64,000 bases of DNA from an uncultured Sphaerochaeta sp. Lineage in GTDB: Bacteria > Spirochaetota > Spirochaetia > Sphaerochaetales > Sphaerochaetaceae. Under the pieces are notes generated by a model. That model had not been told where the DNA came from, ran no database searches, and saw nothing but the letters and a program-made list of their open reading frames with translations. This document shows positions 16,230 to 24,680 of this stretch, piece by piece (within the stretch, counting starts at the first letter, position 1; every line of letters begins with the position of its first letter). The stretch spans positions 1,759,757-1,823,756 of the forward strand of contig NZ_OY763408.1 in assembly GCF_963667405.1 (NCBI RefSeq), in the 5' to 3' direction. A program made the position numbers and the translations under genes.

Positions 16230-17456
16230 CTACTCACTGAGCAGTGTCTTCTGACCTTCAAGGCTGCGAAGTGACGAGATCTCTTCGGTTACCTCCAGTA
16301 CTCCCAGGTACTCACCGTGCTCATTGCGTACGGCAAAGTATCTGATGAGAATGAACATGGTGCCCTTCTGGATCCAGAATGACTCGCTGTCCTTTCTGCC
16401 CGCTTTGAAATCCTCAACCAGCTTCTCCACCACCTTCAGACTCTTGGGGGGGTGGCAGTGTGCAACATCCCTACCCACAATGCTGCGGGTTCTCGGGAAG
16501 ACACGATCCTTTCCTTCACTGAAGTACCGTACCTTGTCATCAACCCCAACAAAGGTTACGTCACCAGGAAGTGTGTTGAGCATCCACGTAAGCTCATCAA
16601 GGCTCATATGGCCACTGGGAAGCACAATCTCTCCGGTATCCTCCTGCTTGGGGGCAAAATCTTCCTTGCCACTCATACTTGCATTCCAACGATACCACGT
16701 GGTTGCATCGGAAGGACTGGCTCCCTCGATACCACCATTGAAGCAGTATCCGATATCTGCGCTGTCACGGCCTACCATAAGCCAGGCATCACCATCCATG
16801 CAGCCCTGCAACATGGGAAGAAGAATATTGTTCTCCTTGTCAATCATGCTGCGTACCTGCTCCTCAAGTTTTGCCAGCTCCGCCTCAAGTACCTCGGAAG
16901 AGGATTCAAGAGTTCTGATCACCAGCTTCCACAAGGCACGTATCTCGTCATCAACACCCCACATTACCTTGGGAGGAGCGGTGATACCGGCTTTCTCCAG
17001 ATAGGGGAAGAACAGGTTTTCCTTGCGAAGATAGTGTTTCTCCAAGCTTGACAGCGTCTTCAATGCAGCCAGCAGATTCAGTTTGCTGTTCTCGTCTTTT
17101 TGTGCCTTGTACGTCTGGACAGCCTTGGCGAAATCACCATCGAGGAAGGCTTTGAGCCCTTCGTTCTCCTTGATGAAGACAAAGGCGGGGTGTCCGGGTG
17201 TCTTGTCAACCTGCTTGCCCTGATGAATTTCCTCAACACTGCCGCCGAAGACAGATGCATGTACGTCACACAACTTCTGTACCTGCTCCACCTGGATCTC
17301 TCCGTCTTCCATCAGCTTGCGTTCCGCTGCTGCAAGCTCTTCGGCACTCACACTCCCGAATTCAGCCTCAAACTCCTTCTTGACGTCGGCACTGCTGACA
17401 CCAGCGTGCAGTCTTTCAATGATTGCTTTCAGCTTCACTATCTTCTGTTCGTCCAT
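16230..17456 (-). CDS. DUF438 protein with hemerythrin-like and PAS domains
   Basis: A 408-residue cytoplasmic protein. Residues 1-65 form a DUF438-type helical domain. From about 90 to 240 comes a hemerythrin-like HHE domain with HPAFVFIKENEGL, KHYLRKENLFFPYLEK and a late DKENNILLPML. From about 285 a PAS domain follows (PGDVTFVGVDDKVRYFSEGK...GRDVAHCHPPKSL), ending in VLEVTEEIS. Members of this family in anaerobes are thought to sense oxygen, nitric oxide or redox state through a di-iron site and bound cofactor; that role is inferred here. GGAG precedes the ATG. Separated from the upstream CBS gene by a terminator. Confidence 0.85.
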   Translation of the reverse strand: MDEQKIVKLKAIIERLHAGVSSADVKKEFEAEFGSVSAEELAAAERKLMEDGEIQVEQVQKLCDVHASVFGGSVEEIHQGKQVDKTPGHPAFVFIKENEGLKAFLDGDFAKAVQTYKAQKDENSKLNLLAALKTLSSLEKHYLRKENLFFPYLEKAGITAPPKVMWGVDDEIRALWKLVIRTLESSSEVLEAELAKLEEQVRSMIDKENNILLPMLQGCMDGDAWLMVGRDSADIGYCFNGGIEGASPSDATTWYRWNASMSGKEDFAPKQEDTGEIVLPSGHMSLDELTWMLNTLPGDVTFVGVDDKVRYFSEGKDRVFPRTRSIVGRDVAHCHPPKSLKVVEKLVEDFKAGRKDSESFWIQKGTMFILIRYFAVRNEHGEYLGVLEVTEEISSLRSLEGQKTLLSE

Positions 17457-17470
17457 CTTAACTCCTATCG

Positions 17471-17485
17471 TAGTAATTCCTACTA
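17471..17485. promoter_or_regulatory. Palindrome TAGTA-N5-TACTA ahead of the DUF438 gene
   Basis: TAGTAATTCCTACTA is a perfect 5-bp inverted repeat lying 15-29 bp upstream of the start codon at 17456, where a repressor would block transcription. The core word AATTCCTAC recurs at 18096-18104, upstream of the CBS-domain gene. An operator function is only a suggestion. Confidence 0.4.
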
Positions 17486-17497
17486 TAATACTATGAT

Positions 17498-17527
17498 AAA
17501 AAGCACCCCATAAGTGAAGTGCTTTTT
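17498..17527 (-). terminator. Intrinsic terminator after the CBS-domain gene
   Basis: AAAAAGCAC (17498-17506) and GTGCTTTTT (17519-17527) pair perfectly around a 12-base loop, and the outer part of the stem supplies a T run on either strand. It separates the CBS gene from the DUF438 gene. Confidence 0.85.
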
Positions 17528-17554
17528 CGGAGAAACTATACTTTTTTCAAATAG

Positions 17555-17998
17555 TTAGTAGGCATTGGTGATATAGTGCTCAAGCTCGCCTATCTGGAAG
17601 TCACGTTCCTCCAGGGCCGCCTTTACAACATCTCCGATTGAGACCATACCAACCACCTTGTCGTCATCAACAACCGGTAGGTGACGGAATCTGCCTGCAG
17701 TCATCAGCTGGAGGCAGTCTTCCAAACTCTGATGAGGCTTTACATACGTTACTCCGGTGGTCATAACCTCACGTACCTTGATCTGGGCAGTGTTCAGGTG
17801 CTCAAGCTTTTTGGAAAAATGCCGGATGATATCACGTTCTGAAAGAATTCCCTTGATATCACCTTGCTCATTCAGCACCAACAGGGCACCAATCTTATGT
17901 TCAGTGAGCTGCAAGAGGGCATGGGAAAGCGCCTCTTCAGGACTGATGCTGAACACAGCACTCCCCTTCTGATCCAAGATCGATTGTACATTTGCCAT
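17555..17998 (-). CDS. CBS-domain pair protein
   Basis: A 147-residue stand-alone Bateman module of two CBS domains (about 10-65 and 75-140). LSERDIIRHF closes the first and GMVSIGDVVKAALEER the second. Such modules bind adenine nucleotides, NAD or similar ligands and act as energy or redox sensors, usually for a partner protein. The start has GGAGG seven bases upstream. It has its own terminator, so it is probably monocistronic. The ligand and partner are unknown. Confidence 0.9.
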   Translation of the reverse strand: MANVQSILDQKGSAVFSISPEEALSHALLQLTEHKIGALLVLNEQGDIKGILSERDIIRHFSKKLEHLNTAQIKVREVMTTGVTYVKPHQSLEDCLQLMTAGRFRHLPVVDDDKVVGMVSIGDVVKAALEERDFQIGELEHYITNAY

Positions 17999-18161
17999 AC
18001 GTTACCTCCATTATGTCAAACATTCGCTCTCTTTCTGTTTCAAGCGTACTGCAGCGGATGCGAATCCGCAAGAGAATTGTGCAGGAGGACTCTAAAATTC
18101 CTACCATTCTTGTAGTAGACGCTGAAGACAAAAATCATTCTATGAATATATACTGATATTA

Positions 18162-18190
18162 TTGCTATTGGCAAGTATTTTTGCTATAAC
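18162..18190 (+). promoter_or_regulatory. Probable promoter of the split permease genes
   Basis: TTGCTA (18162-18167), a 17-bp gap and TATAAC (18185-18190) lie 27 bp before the ATG at 18218. Assigned from hexamer match and spacing. Confidence 0.5.
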
Positions 18191-18217
18191 CCTACTTAGT
18201 ACGAATGAGGTGGTTCC

Positions 18218-18703
18218 ATGACGATAGTTCTCTACGGAGTGACAGCGGTGTTGTTGTTGCTCTCATTGTACCGGGACAAGGGAAAAACAAAGCAAGCCCT
18301 GAAAAAAGCCTGGAAAGCGTTCGAAAACATCCTTCCCCAATTCCTGGTGGTCATTCTGCTGGTAAGCCTGCTGTTGAGCTTGCTCAACCATGATACCATC
18401 CTCAAGATCATCGGTGCTGAATCCGGCTGGGTCGGCGTGCTTCTTGCTGCAATCGTTGGGGCCATCACCCTGATACCCGGCTTCGTGGCCTTCCCCACTG
18501 CAGCGCTCTTGCTCAATGGGGGGGCAGGTTATATGCAGATTGCTGCATTCATCTCCACCCTCATGATGGTGGGTATTGTCACCCTTCCTGTGGAGTTCAA
18601 GTATTTCGGCAAGCGGCTCGCTCTCCAACGCAATGCATTGGCCTTCATCTTTTCCCTGCTTGTTGCATTCGTTATCGGACAGGTCATGGAGGTAGTGCTG
18701 TGA
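18218..18703 (+). CDS. Permease half, COG0701/DUF318-like, first subunit
   Basis: A 161-residue membrane protein with about four to five transmembrane segments. The central block LLAAIVGAITLIPGFVAFPTAALLLNGGAGYMQIAAFISTLMMVG matches the repeated half of COG0701 permeases, normally single proteins of 300 or more residues with two such halves. Family members have been linked to organoarsenical efflux, but the substrate here cannot be read. GAGG precedes the ATG. The stop overlaps the start of the next gene by 4 bp, so the two very likely form a heterodimer. Confidence 0.75.
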   Translation: MTIVLYGVTAVLLLLSLYRDKGKTKQALKKAWKAFENILPQFLVVILLVSLLLSLLNHDTILKIIGAESGWVGVLLAAIVGAITLIPGFVAFPTAALLLNGGAGYMQIAAFISTLMMVGIVTLPVEFKYFGKRLALQRNALAFIFSLLVAFVIGQVMEVVL

Positions 18704-19233
18704 GAAGCCTCGTTGTACGCTATCGTGCATTCCTATTGGTGAGCGTCGTGCTGCTCGGGTTGAGCCTGCTGGATCGTGAGTTGGGTCAGCAAGTCTATGA
18801 CACCACCGCATATCAGCTTCGTGAGATGATCCTGGTCATCCCCCCGATCTTCATCCTGCTTGGCTTGCTTGACATTTGGGTGCCCAAACAGACAATGGTC
18901 AGGTTCATGGGAGAAGGAAGCGGACTGAAAGGTGTTCTGCTTGCACTCTTCATCGGCAGCGCTGCCGCAGGACCGCTCTACGGAGCCTTCCCTGTTGCAG
19001 CAGTCTTCATGAAAAAGGGGGTGAAACTCTCCAATATCCTCATCTTCCTGGGTGCTTGGTCAACCACAAAAATACCGATGCTGCTTTTTGAATTCACTGC
19101 GCTGGGGGTGCCGTTTGCCCTTACCAGACTGCTGGTGAATTTGCCGGGGATCATCATCATTGCAGCAATCCTGGAAAAGCTCATGAGCCAGAAGGAGAAA
19201 GATTCCCTGTATGAGCGCGCCCAGTCACTCTAG
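18700..19233 (+). CDS. Permease half, COG0701/DUF318-like, second subunit
   Basis: A 177-residue partner of the preceding protein, starting at a GTG that overlaps its stop (GTGA). The block KGVLLALFIGSAAAGPLYGAFPVAAVFMKKGVKLSNILIFLGAWSTTKIPMLLFE is the second repeated half of the COG0701 fold and carries the same G-x-FP-A-A-x-x-M/L core as the first. About five membrane segments are seen. It ends 3 bp before the 3' end of the convergent FNR-like gene. Confidence 0.75.
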   Translation: MRSLVVRYRAFLLVSVVLLGLSLLDRELGQQVYDTTAYQLREMILVIPPIFILLGLLDIWVPKQTMVRFMGEGSGLKGVLLALFIGSAAAGPLYGAFPVAAVFMKKGVKLSNILIFLGAWSTTKIPMLLFEFTALGVPFALTRLLVNLPGIIIIAAILEKLMSQKEKDSLYERAQSL

Positions 19234-19236
19234 CTT

Positions 19237-19956
19237 TCAATCGGGAACACCCGCCCGTTCAGTGAGGCTTTCAAGATCGAGAATCCGCACCACCTTGGTG
19301 CCGAGGTTCTCGATGAGCCCCTCCTCCTCAAATTGTGCAAGCTTGCGGCTGAGTGTTTCACGAGCCAATCCCAGATAGTTGGCCAACCCTTCCCTACTCA
19401 GCGGAAGGGTTATATCCAGATAGGAACCATCCCACTTTCCATACGAATCCTTGAACTCCAACAGGAACGAAGCAAGCCGGACATCGGCGTTGCGTCCACC
19501 CATGCTTTGCATCGCAGTTTCCAGTCGACTCATTCGATTGGCCATTGCCTCGATGATCTCGAGGGCCACCTGGCTGTGGGTCACCAGAAGGGATGAGAAC
19601 TGTGTCTTGCTCAGGATGCATACATCACTCTCTTCCAATGCTTCCACGGTGTAGGGAACGCGCTCTGCTGTAAAGAGAAATCGGGCTCCAAAATAGTCAT
19701 TGGCCGGAAAGATGTAGAGGATCTGCTCCCGCCCATCTGCGGTGGAGCGATACGCTTTCGCACTCCCGGTACGGATAACCGTAAAGGTAGTGGCCTTGTC
19801 CCCTTCCCGGACCATGAGCTCTCCCTTCTTGTAATGACGGTGTTCCATCTGGGCTGTGAGGGCGTGCATCGAATCCTTGTCCAAGGAGGCGAAAAGCGGG
19901 ACATTCCGTAAGCAGAGGTCGTTGGTGCATCCGCTGCACTCGTGCAACTTTTCCAT
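19237..19956 (-). CDS. CRP/FNR-family regulator with FNR-like cysteines
   Basis: A 239-residue regulator: cyclic-nucleotide-like beta-roll (about 20-130), dimer helix, then a winged helix with LSREGLANYLGLARETLSRKLAQFEEEG as helix-turn-helix. Cysteines at 7, 10, 15 and 113 resemble the four [4Fe-4S] ligands of E. coli FNR (20, 23, 29, 122), with CX2CX4C in place of CX2CX5C; an oxygen or NO sensor is therefore likely. The recognition helix has Arg-Glu-x-x-Ser-Arg, combining CRP-like and FNR-like contacts. It is divergent from pflB and shares the palindrome at 19983-19998, so autoregulation and control of pfl are probable. Confidence 0.88.
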   Translation of the reverse strand: MEKLHECSGCTNDLCLRNVPLFASLDKDSMHALTAQMEHRHYKKGELMVREGDKATTFTVIRTGSAKAYRSTADGREQILYIFPANDYFGARFLFTAERVPYTVEALEESDVCILSKTQFSSLLVTHSQVALEIIEAMANRMSRLETAMQSMGGRNADVRLASFLLEFKDSYGKWDGSYLDITLPLSREGLANYLGLARETLSRKLAQFEEEGLIENLGTKVVRILDLESLTERAGVPD

Positions 19957-19982
19957 CCTATCTCCTAGTAAAATACTATCTT

Positions 19983-19998
19983 TGTGATTTCAATCACA
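19983..19998. promoter_or_regulatory. CRP/FNR-type operator between the regulator gene and pflB
   Basis: TGTGATTTCAATCACA is a perfect TGTGA-N6-TCACA palindrome. Its centre lies about 41 bp before a plausible pflB start site with weak -10 TAGAAC at 20020-20025, the geometry of class II activation. On the other strand a TAGTAT -10 box (19973-19978) for the regulator gene lies just downstream of the site, suggesting autorepression. The flanks (TTGTGA...TCACAG) also fit a Rex (NADH-sensing) box, which cannot be excluded. Confidence 0.75.
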
Positions 19999-20070
19999 GT
20001 GAAACATTTGCAAACATGGTAGAACAAACTCAGACAAAGTATACGGAAATTCATTGCAAGAGGAAACACC

Positions 20071-22281
20071 ATGAACGATACAGAAATGACAACCCACGAA
20101 ATCGACACCCGATCCTTCATCAACACCCACTATACTCCGTACGATGGCGATGAGAGCTTTCTCCAAGGTCCTACCGACAGGACCCTCAGGCTCTGGGATA
20201 AGCTGAAGGGCTTGCTTGCCATCGAGCGCGAACGCAACGGCATGTATGATATCGATGAGAAGACCATTTCCACCATCACCAGCCACACGAGCGGATACAT
20301 TGACAAGGATGACGAGCAGATTGTAGGCCTGCAGACCAACGAGCCGCTCAAGCGAGCCATCATGCCTTTCGGCGGCATTCGTCTGGTACACACCGAGCTC
20401 AAGGCATATGGACGCACCCTTCCCGAGAGTGTTGATGAAGTCTTCAAATACAGAAAGACCCACAATGACGGTGTCTTCGATGTGTACACCGAGGAGATGA
20501 AGAAAGTACGCCACAGCGGCATCATCACCGGCCTGCCCGATGCCTATGGCCGGGGAAGAATCATCGGTGACTACCGAAGGGTTCCTCTGTACGGTATCGA
20601 CTATCTCATTGAACAGAAGAAAGAGGCAAAAAACCAGTATTCGTTTGATGCAATGACCGAGGAGGTAATCCGCGATCGGGAGGAGCTGAGCGAACAGATC
20701 AGGAGTCTGGTTGAGCTCAAGGAGATGGCTGCAGCCTACGGCTTTGACATCTCCCAGCCTGCCAAGGACACCAAGCAAGCCATCCAGTGGCTCTACTTCG
20801 CCTTCCTTGCGGCTACCAAGGAACAGAATGGGGCGGCAATGAGCCTTGGGCGTGTTTCCACGTTCCTGGACATTTACAGCGAGCGTGACCTTGCAAACGG
20901 AACCTTCAGCGAGTCGGAGATCCAGGAGCTGGTCGATCACTTCATCATGAAGTTGAGGATCATCCGCTTCCTGCGCACTCCCAGCTATGACGAGTTGTTC
21001 AGCGGGGATCCCACCTGGGTCACCGAATCCATCGGCGGGATCGGCCATGACGGGAGACACATGGTCACCAAAATGAGCTATCGGTTCCTGCACAGCCTGA
21101 CCAATCTCGGACCCGCACCGGAACCGAACCTCACCGTTCTGTGGAGCAAGCATCTTCCCCAGCCGTTCAAGCGGTATTGCGCCCATCTCTCCATCAAGAC
21201 CTCGTCCATCCAGTATGAGAATGATGACCTCATGCGTTGCGACTATGGGGATGACTACGGCATTGCCTGCTGTGTCTCTGCTATGCGCATCGGCAAGCAG
21301 ATGCAGTTCTTCGGAGCACGGGTGAACCTTGCAAAGACGCTGCTGTACGCCATCAACGGAGGAAGAGACGAGAAGAGCGGGGAACAGATCGGACCGAAGG
21401 TTGCCCCTATCACCAGCGAATACCTCGATTTTGATGAGGTGATGGATAGGTTTGAAGCCATGAGCGGCTGGCTTGCAAAGCTCTACCTCGACACCCTCAA
21501 TGTCATCCACTTCATGCACGACAAGTACAGTTACGAGCGCATAGAGATGGCATTGCATGATGAGCAGATCGTCAGGACCATGGCAGGAGGCATCGCCGGC
21601 CTGAGTGTGGTGGCTGACAGCCTCTCGGCGATCAAGTATGCAAAGGTCAAGCCCATCCGTGATGAGAGCGGCCTTGCCGTGGACTTTATCGTTGAGGGTG
21701 AGTACCCCTCCTATGGAAACAACGATGACCGTGTCGATTCCCTTGCCCAGGAACTTGTGAAGAGCTTCATCGCAAAGATGAGAAAGCATACCACGTACCG
21801 CAAGAGCATCCCCACCCTTTCCGTGCTTACCATCACCAGCAATGTGGTGTATGGCAAGAAGACCGGGTCCACACCCGATGGACGGAAAGTGGGCGAACCG
21901 TTTGCACCGGGTGCGAACCCCATGCACGGTCGTGACACAAAAGGGTGTGTGGCCAGCATGAAGAGCGTTGCGAAGCTCTCCTATGCAGCAGCCCAGGATG
22001 GAATTTCCTATACCTTCTCCATCATTCCCTCCACCTTGGGAAAGAACAAGGAGATGCAGATCTCCAATCTTGTCACCCTGATGGACGGATATTTTGAGGA
22101 AACGGGACACCACATCAATGTGAACGTCATGGAGAAGAGCACCCTGCTCGATGCCATGGATCACCCTGAGAAGTATCCCCAGCTGACCATCCGGGTCAGC
22201 GGATACGCGGTCAACTTCATCAAACTCACCAGGGAACAGCAACTTGATGTCATCCACCGCACCTTCCACGAAACACTCTAA
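20071..22281 (+). CDS. pflB: Pyruvate formate-lyase (formate C-acetyltransferase)
   Basis: A 736-residue glycyl radical enzyme that converts pyruvate and CoA to acetyl-CoA and formate in anaerobic fermentation. The active-site pair Cys400-Cys401 lies in [19 protein letters not shown], and the radical Gly711 in [12 protein letters not shown] near the C-terminus. These motifs pick out true PFL rather than other glycyl radical enzymes. The length is close to the 760 residues of E. coli PflB. AGAGGAA precedes the ATG. The activase gene follows 9 bp later. The upstream CRP/FNR-type palindrome suggests control by oxygen or redox state. Confidence 0.97.
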   Translation: MNDTEMTTHEIDTRSFINTHYTPYDGDESFLQGPTDRTLRLWDKLKGLLAIERERNGMYDIDEKTISTITSHTSGYIDKDDEQIVGLQTNEPLKRAIMPFGGIRLVHTELKAYGRTLPESVDEVFKYRKTHNDGVFDVYTEEMKKVRHSGIITGLPDAYGRGRIIGDYRRVPLYGIDYLIEQKKEAKNQYSFDAMTEEVIRDREELSEQIRSLVELKEMAAAYGFDISQPAKDTKQAIQWLYFAFLAATKEQNGAAMSLGRVSTFLDIYSERDLANGTFSESEIQELVDHFIMKLRIIRFLRTPSYDELFSGDPTWVTESIGGIGHDGRHMVTKMSYRFLHSLTNLGPAPEPNLTVLWSKHLPQPFKRYCAHLSIKTSSIQYENDDLMRCDYGDDYGIACCVSAMRIGKQMQFFGARVNLAKTLLYAINGGRDEKSGEQIGPKVAPITSEYLDFDEVMDRFEAMSGWLAKLYLDTLNVIHFMHDKYSYERIEMALHDEQIVRTMAGGIAGLSVVADSLSAIKYAKVKPIRDESGLAVDFIVEGEYPSYGNNDDRVDSLAQELVKSFIAKMRKHTTYRKSIPTLSVLTITSNVVYGKKTGSTPDGRKVGEPFAPGANPMHGRDTKGCVASMKSVAKLSYAAAQDGISYTFSIIPSTLGKNKEMQISNLVTLMDGYFEETGHHINVNVMEKSTLLDAMDHPEKYPQLTIRVSGYAVNFIKLTREQQLDVIHRTFHETL

Positions 22282-22290
22282 GGAGGAACC

Positions 22291-23058
22291 ATGTCTGTAC
22301 ACGGCAATGTCCATTCAGTGGAGAGCTTCGGGACCCTCGATGGTCCCGGAGTGCGCTACGTAGTATTTTTGCAAGGATGCTCGCTGAGGTGCCGCTACTG
22401 CCATAATCCGGACACCTGGAATATGCACGGTGGCAAGGATACCACCAGTGAGGATCTGGTCAGGGATATCCTGGGGTACCGAAACTTCATTTCCAAGGGA
22501 GGGGTGACCATCAGCGGAGGGGAACCGCTGAAGCAACCAGAGTTTGCCCTTGATGTGATCAACCGCCTGAAGAAAGAAGGACTTCATACAGCCCTTGATA
22601 CCGCCGGCAGTGTTCCCCTTGAGCTTTCCAAGCCTGTGTTGGATGCTGCAGACCTTATTCTGCTGGATATCAAAAGCCTGGACGACAAGCTCTGCTTCAG
22701 TCTGACCGGTATGGGCAATGCGAACACCCTTGCCACCCTCGCCTACTGTCAGGCAACAAGGAAAAAAGTCTGGCTCAGGCATGTGCTGGTTCCCGGTTGG
22801 ACGCTTGAGAGAAAGAAACTTGAGGATCTGGCAGCATTCCTGACCGCATTCGACTGCATCGAGCAGGTGGAGCTGTTGCCCTACCATCGCATGGGTCAGT
22901 ACAAGTGGGAACAGCTGAAACTCAACTACTCATTGAAGAACGTTTCAGAACCCACGAAGGAAGAGCTTTCCATGGCAAGAGCCATCTTCGAGGACCAAGG
23001 TCTGAAAGTTCTCATGACCAGCTACCTGGAAGACGGGCAGAAGACAAAGGTTGGCTGA
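22291..23058 (+). CDS. pflA: Pyruvate formate-lyase activating enzyme
   Basis: A 255-residue radical SAM enzyme that installs the glycyl radical on PFL. CSLRCRYC at about residues 30-37 is the CX3CX2C cluster motif and TISGGEPLKQPEF the SAM-contacting GGE motif. The N-terminus HSVESFGTLDGPGVRYVVFLQGC is typical of PflA. It starts 9 bp after pflB with AAGGAGG upstream and is surely co-transcribed with it. Confidence 0.97.
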   Translation: MSVHGNVHSVESFGTLDGPGVRYVVFLQGCSLRCRYCHNPDTWNMHGGKDTTSEDLVRDILGYRNFISKGGVTISGGEPLKQPEFALDVINRLKKEGLHTALDTAGSVPLELSKPVLDAADLILLDIKSLDDKLCFSLTGMGNANTLATLAYCQATRKKVWLRHVLVPGWTLERKKLEDLAAFLTAFDCIEQVELLPYHRMGQYKWEQLKLNYSLKNVSEPTKEELSMARAIFEDQGLKVLMTSYLEDGQKTKVG

Positions 23059-23060
23059 TA

Positions 23061-23089
23061 AAACAAGCTCCAGCTGGTGGGCAGGAGCT
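23061..23089 (-). terminator. Possible terminator of the peroxidase operon
   Basis: On the minus strand AGCTCC and GGAGCT form a 6-bp stem around a 12-base loop, followed by TTGTTTTAT. It lies between the 3' ends of the convergent pflA and lipocalin genes. The stem is short. Confidence 0.4.
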
Positions 23090-23115
23090 CGAACGAACAC
23101 GAAACAGAAGAAAGA

Positions 23116-23664
23116 TCATCGCTCCTTCTGTGGTACCAAGTACAAGGAGGAAAGCTCATAGCCCTGGTCCTGGGCTATGGCTTTCATCCGATCAAGGACC
23201 GTCGCATCAACGAATGGGGTTCTGGAGAGAAACCACAACATGGTGCGGCTGTCATTTCCCACCACCGCCCACTGGTAGTGCTGGTCATCCAATCCAAACA
23301 CAAGATAGTCACTGGTGAAGAGGCCGAAAAACCTAACCTTCAACTTCCCGGCTTGCGTGTCATCCGGTCTCCAGGCAACGGCCTTCACCTGGGTAAGCTT
23401 GCCATCCAGATCCCTTTTCAGTCCGCTGTTCACCACTTGGACACGGCCGTCTTCCCGCAAGGAGTAGTCGGCTTTTACACCCACCAGGTTTTTCTCAAAA
23501 CCATGTTGGTACCGCCCGATTTCATACCAAGAACCAAGATACCGGTCCAGATCAAGAACCGGTACTGTCTGGAGGGGCGCCGTTGCACCACCTTCCGTAG
23601 TGCAGGAAGCCAAGAGAGATAGTGAAAGCAAAACCATCATGACCATGCCTCCCTGCCTAATCAT
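23116..23664 (-). CDS. Lipocalin-family lipoprotein (Blc-like)
   Basis: A 182-residue lipoprotein with lipobox SLLASC. The mature part is a bacterial lipocalin: LDRYLGSWYEIGRYQHGFEKNL carries the GxWYE signature, and DDQHYQWAVVGNDSRTMLWFLSRTP is the conserved second half. Blc-type lipocalins bind lipids or lysophospholipids and are tied to envelope maintenance under stress. It starts 3 bp after the OhrR-like gene and is third in that operon, so a role in handling oxidised lipids is plausible. Confidence 0.9.
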   Translation of the reverse strand: MIRQGGMVMMVLLSLSLLASCTTEGGATAPLQTVPVLDLDRYLGSWYEIGRYQHGFEKNLVGVKADYSLREDGRVQVVNSGLKRDLDGKLTQVKAVAWRPDDTQAGKLKVRFFGLFTSDYLVFGLDDQHYQWAVVGNDSRTMLWFLSRTPFVDATVLDRMKAIAQDQGYELSSLYLVPQKER

Positions 23665-23667
23665 ATG

Positions 23668-24141
23668 TTATCTGTCTTCCTCACGTTCCTTACGTGTCTG
23701 CTTGAGCTGGGTGAGTGTATCGTCCAGCATCGTGCGAAGTTCAGCATATTTGCGTGTCTGCTCATCTTGATTGCTGCTGAGCAGGCACGTTGCAATATGG
23801 GAGGGAATGGTGAGCGCCTTTTGTTCCAACTCACGACCTTTTGCCGTAAGGCTGACTTCCACGGTCCGTTCATCCGTGACAAGGCGGTGTCGCTCAATAA
23901 GGTTTGCCGCTTCCAGCCGCTTGAGCAAAGGGGACATCGTCCCTGTATCCAAGCTCAGCGCGCTGCAAAGCTCTCCTACCGTTCCTTTTCCATGTTCCCA
24001 GAGATACATAAGCGTGATGTATTGTGCATACGTCAGGCCAAGCTCATCCAACAAGGGCCGGTAGGCAGCCATCAACTCACGTTCGAGCGCATAGAAACGA
24101 AAACAAAGCTGATTTGAAAGCAACAGCTGTGGGTGTGCCAT
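23668..24141 (-). CDS. MarR-family peroxide sensor (OhrR-like)
   Basis: A 157-residue winged-helix regulator. SNQLCFRFYALER near the N-terminus carries the reactive Cys13 in the context typical of OhrR, which senses organic peroxides; LTYAQYITLMYLWEHGKGTVGELCSALSLDTGTMSPLLKRLE is the MarR DNA-binding core. The ATG shares one base with the glutathione peroxidase stop (TAATG), so translation is coupled. It probably represses its own operon; a short inverted repeat TTGT-TC-ACAA at 24645-24654, just past the -10 box, is a candidate operator. Confidence 0.88.
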   Translation of the reverse strand: MAHPQLLLSNQLCFRFYALERELMAAYRPLLDELGLTYAQYITLMYLWEHGKGTVGELCSALSLDTGTMSPLLKRLEAANLIERHRLVTDERTVEVSLTAKGRELEQKALTIPSHIATCLLSSNQDEQTRKYAELRTMLDDTLTQLKQTRKEREEDR

Positions 24142-24617
24142 TACAGGACCTCCTCAATTTTGGGAGCGATGGAGGATGGTACATCGGTAGGTGCGTAGCG
24201 GTGCACCGACACCCCATCCTTCTCCACCAGGAATTTGGTGAAGTTCCACTTGATCGTACTGCCAAGCGTACCCGGAGCCTGATCCTTGAGCCAGACATAC
24301 AGAGGGTGGGCTTCCTTGCCGTTGACCTTGATCTTTCCCATCAGAGGGAAAGTAACGCCATGGTTCACTTTGCAGAACTCGGTCATATCGGAGTCTGTTA
24401 CAGGTTCCTGATGGGCGAACTGGTCGCACGGAAAACCGAGCACTACAAGGCCCTTGTCCTTGTACTGTTGATGCAAGGCCTCAAGCCCATCGAATTGGGG
24501 TGCAAAGCCACATTTGGTGGCAGTATTCACAATAAGAACCGTTTTCCCTTTCAGTGAAGAAAAGTCAAAAGGCGTCCCATTGGAGTTTTGTGCTGAAAAA
24601 TCATATAGGTTTGGCAT
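24141..24617 (-). CDS. Glutathione peroxidase-family thiol peroxidase
   Basis: A 158-residue peroxidase that reduces hydroperoxides, probably using thioredoxin in bacteria. The peroxidatic Cys36 lies in NTATKCGFAPQ; GFPCDQF carries a second conserved Cys, and WNFTKFLVEKDG the catalytic Trp-Asn-Phe. The ATG at 24617 has AGGAG at ideal spacing, so an in-frame ATG at 24635 is not used. First gene of a peroxide-defence operon (peroxidase, OhrR-like regulator, lipocalin), which suits an anaerobe exposed to occasional oxygen. Confidence 0.95.
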   Translation of the reverse strand: MPNLYDFSAQNSNGTPFDFSSLKGKTVLIVNTATKCGFAPQFDGLEALHQQYKDKGLVVLGFPCDQFAHQEPVTDSDMTEFCKVNHGVTFPLMGKIKVNGKEAHPLYVWLKDQAPGTLGSTIKWNFTKFLVEKDGVSVHRYAPTDVPSSIAPKIEEVL

Positions 24618-24651
24618 GATTGCTCCTGGTATCATCTATTAAGTTGTGAAC

Positions 24652-24680
24652 AATATAACAGAAGCAAATATTCTTGTCAA
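24652..24680 (-). promoter_or_regulatory. Strong promoter of the peroxidase operon
   Basis: On the minus strand a perfect TTGACA (24675-24680), a 17-bp gap and TATATT (24652-24657) precede the peroxidase gene. The -35 box overlaps the stop codon of the upstream aldo/keto reductase gene. Confidence 0.8.

Noticed and set aside
19990..22314. A 774-codon minus-strand frame opposite pflB
   Set aside because: It is a shadow of the well-supported pflB gene, with no ribosome binding site and no recognisable domain.
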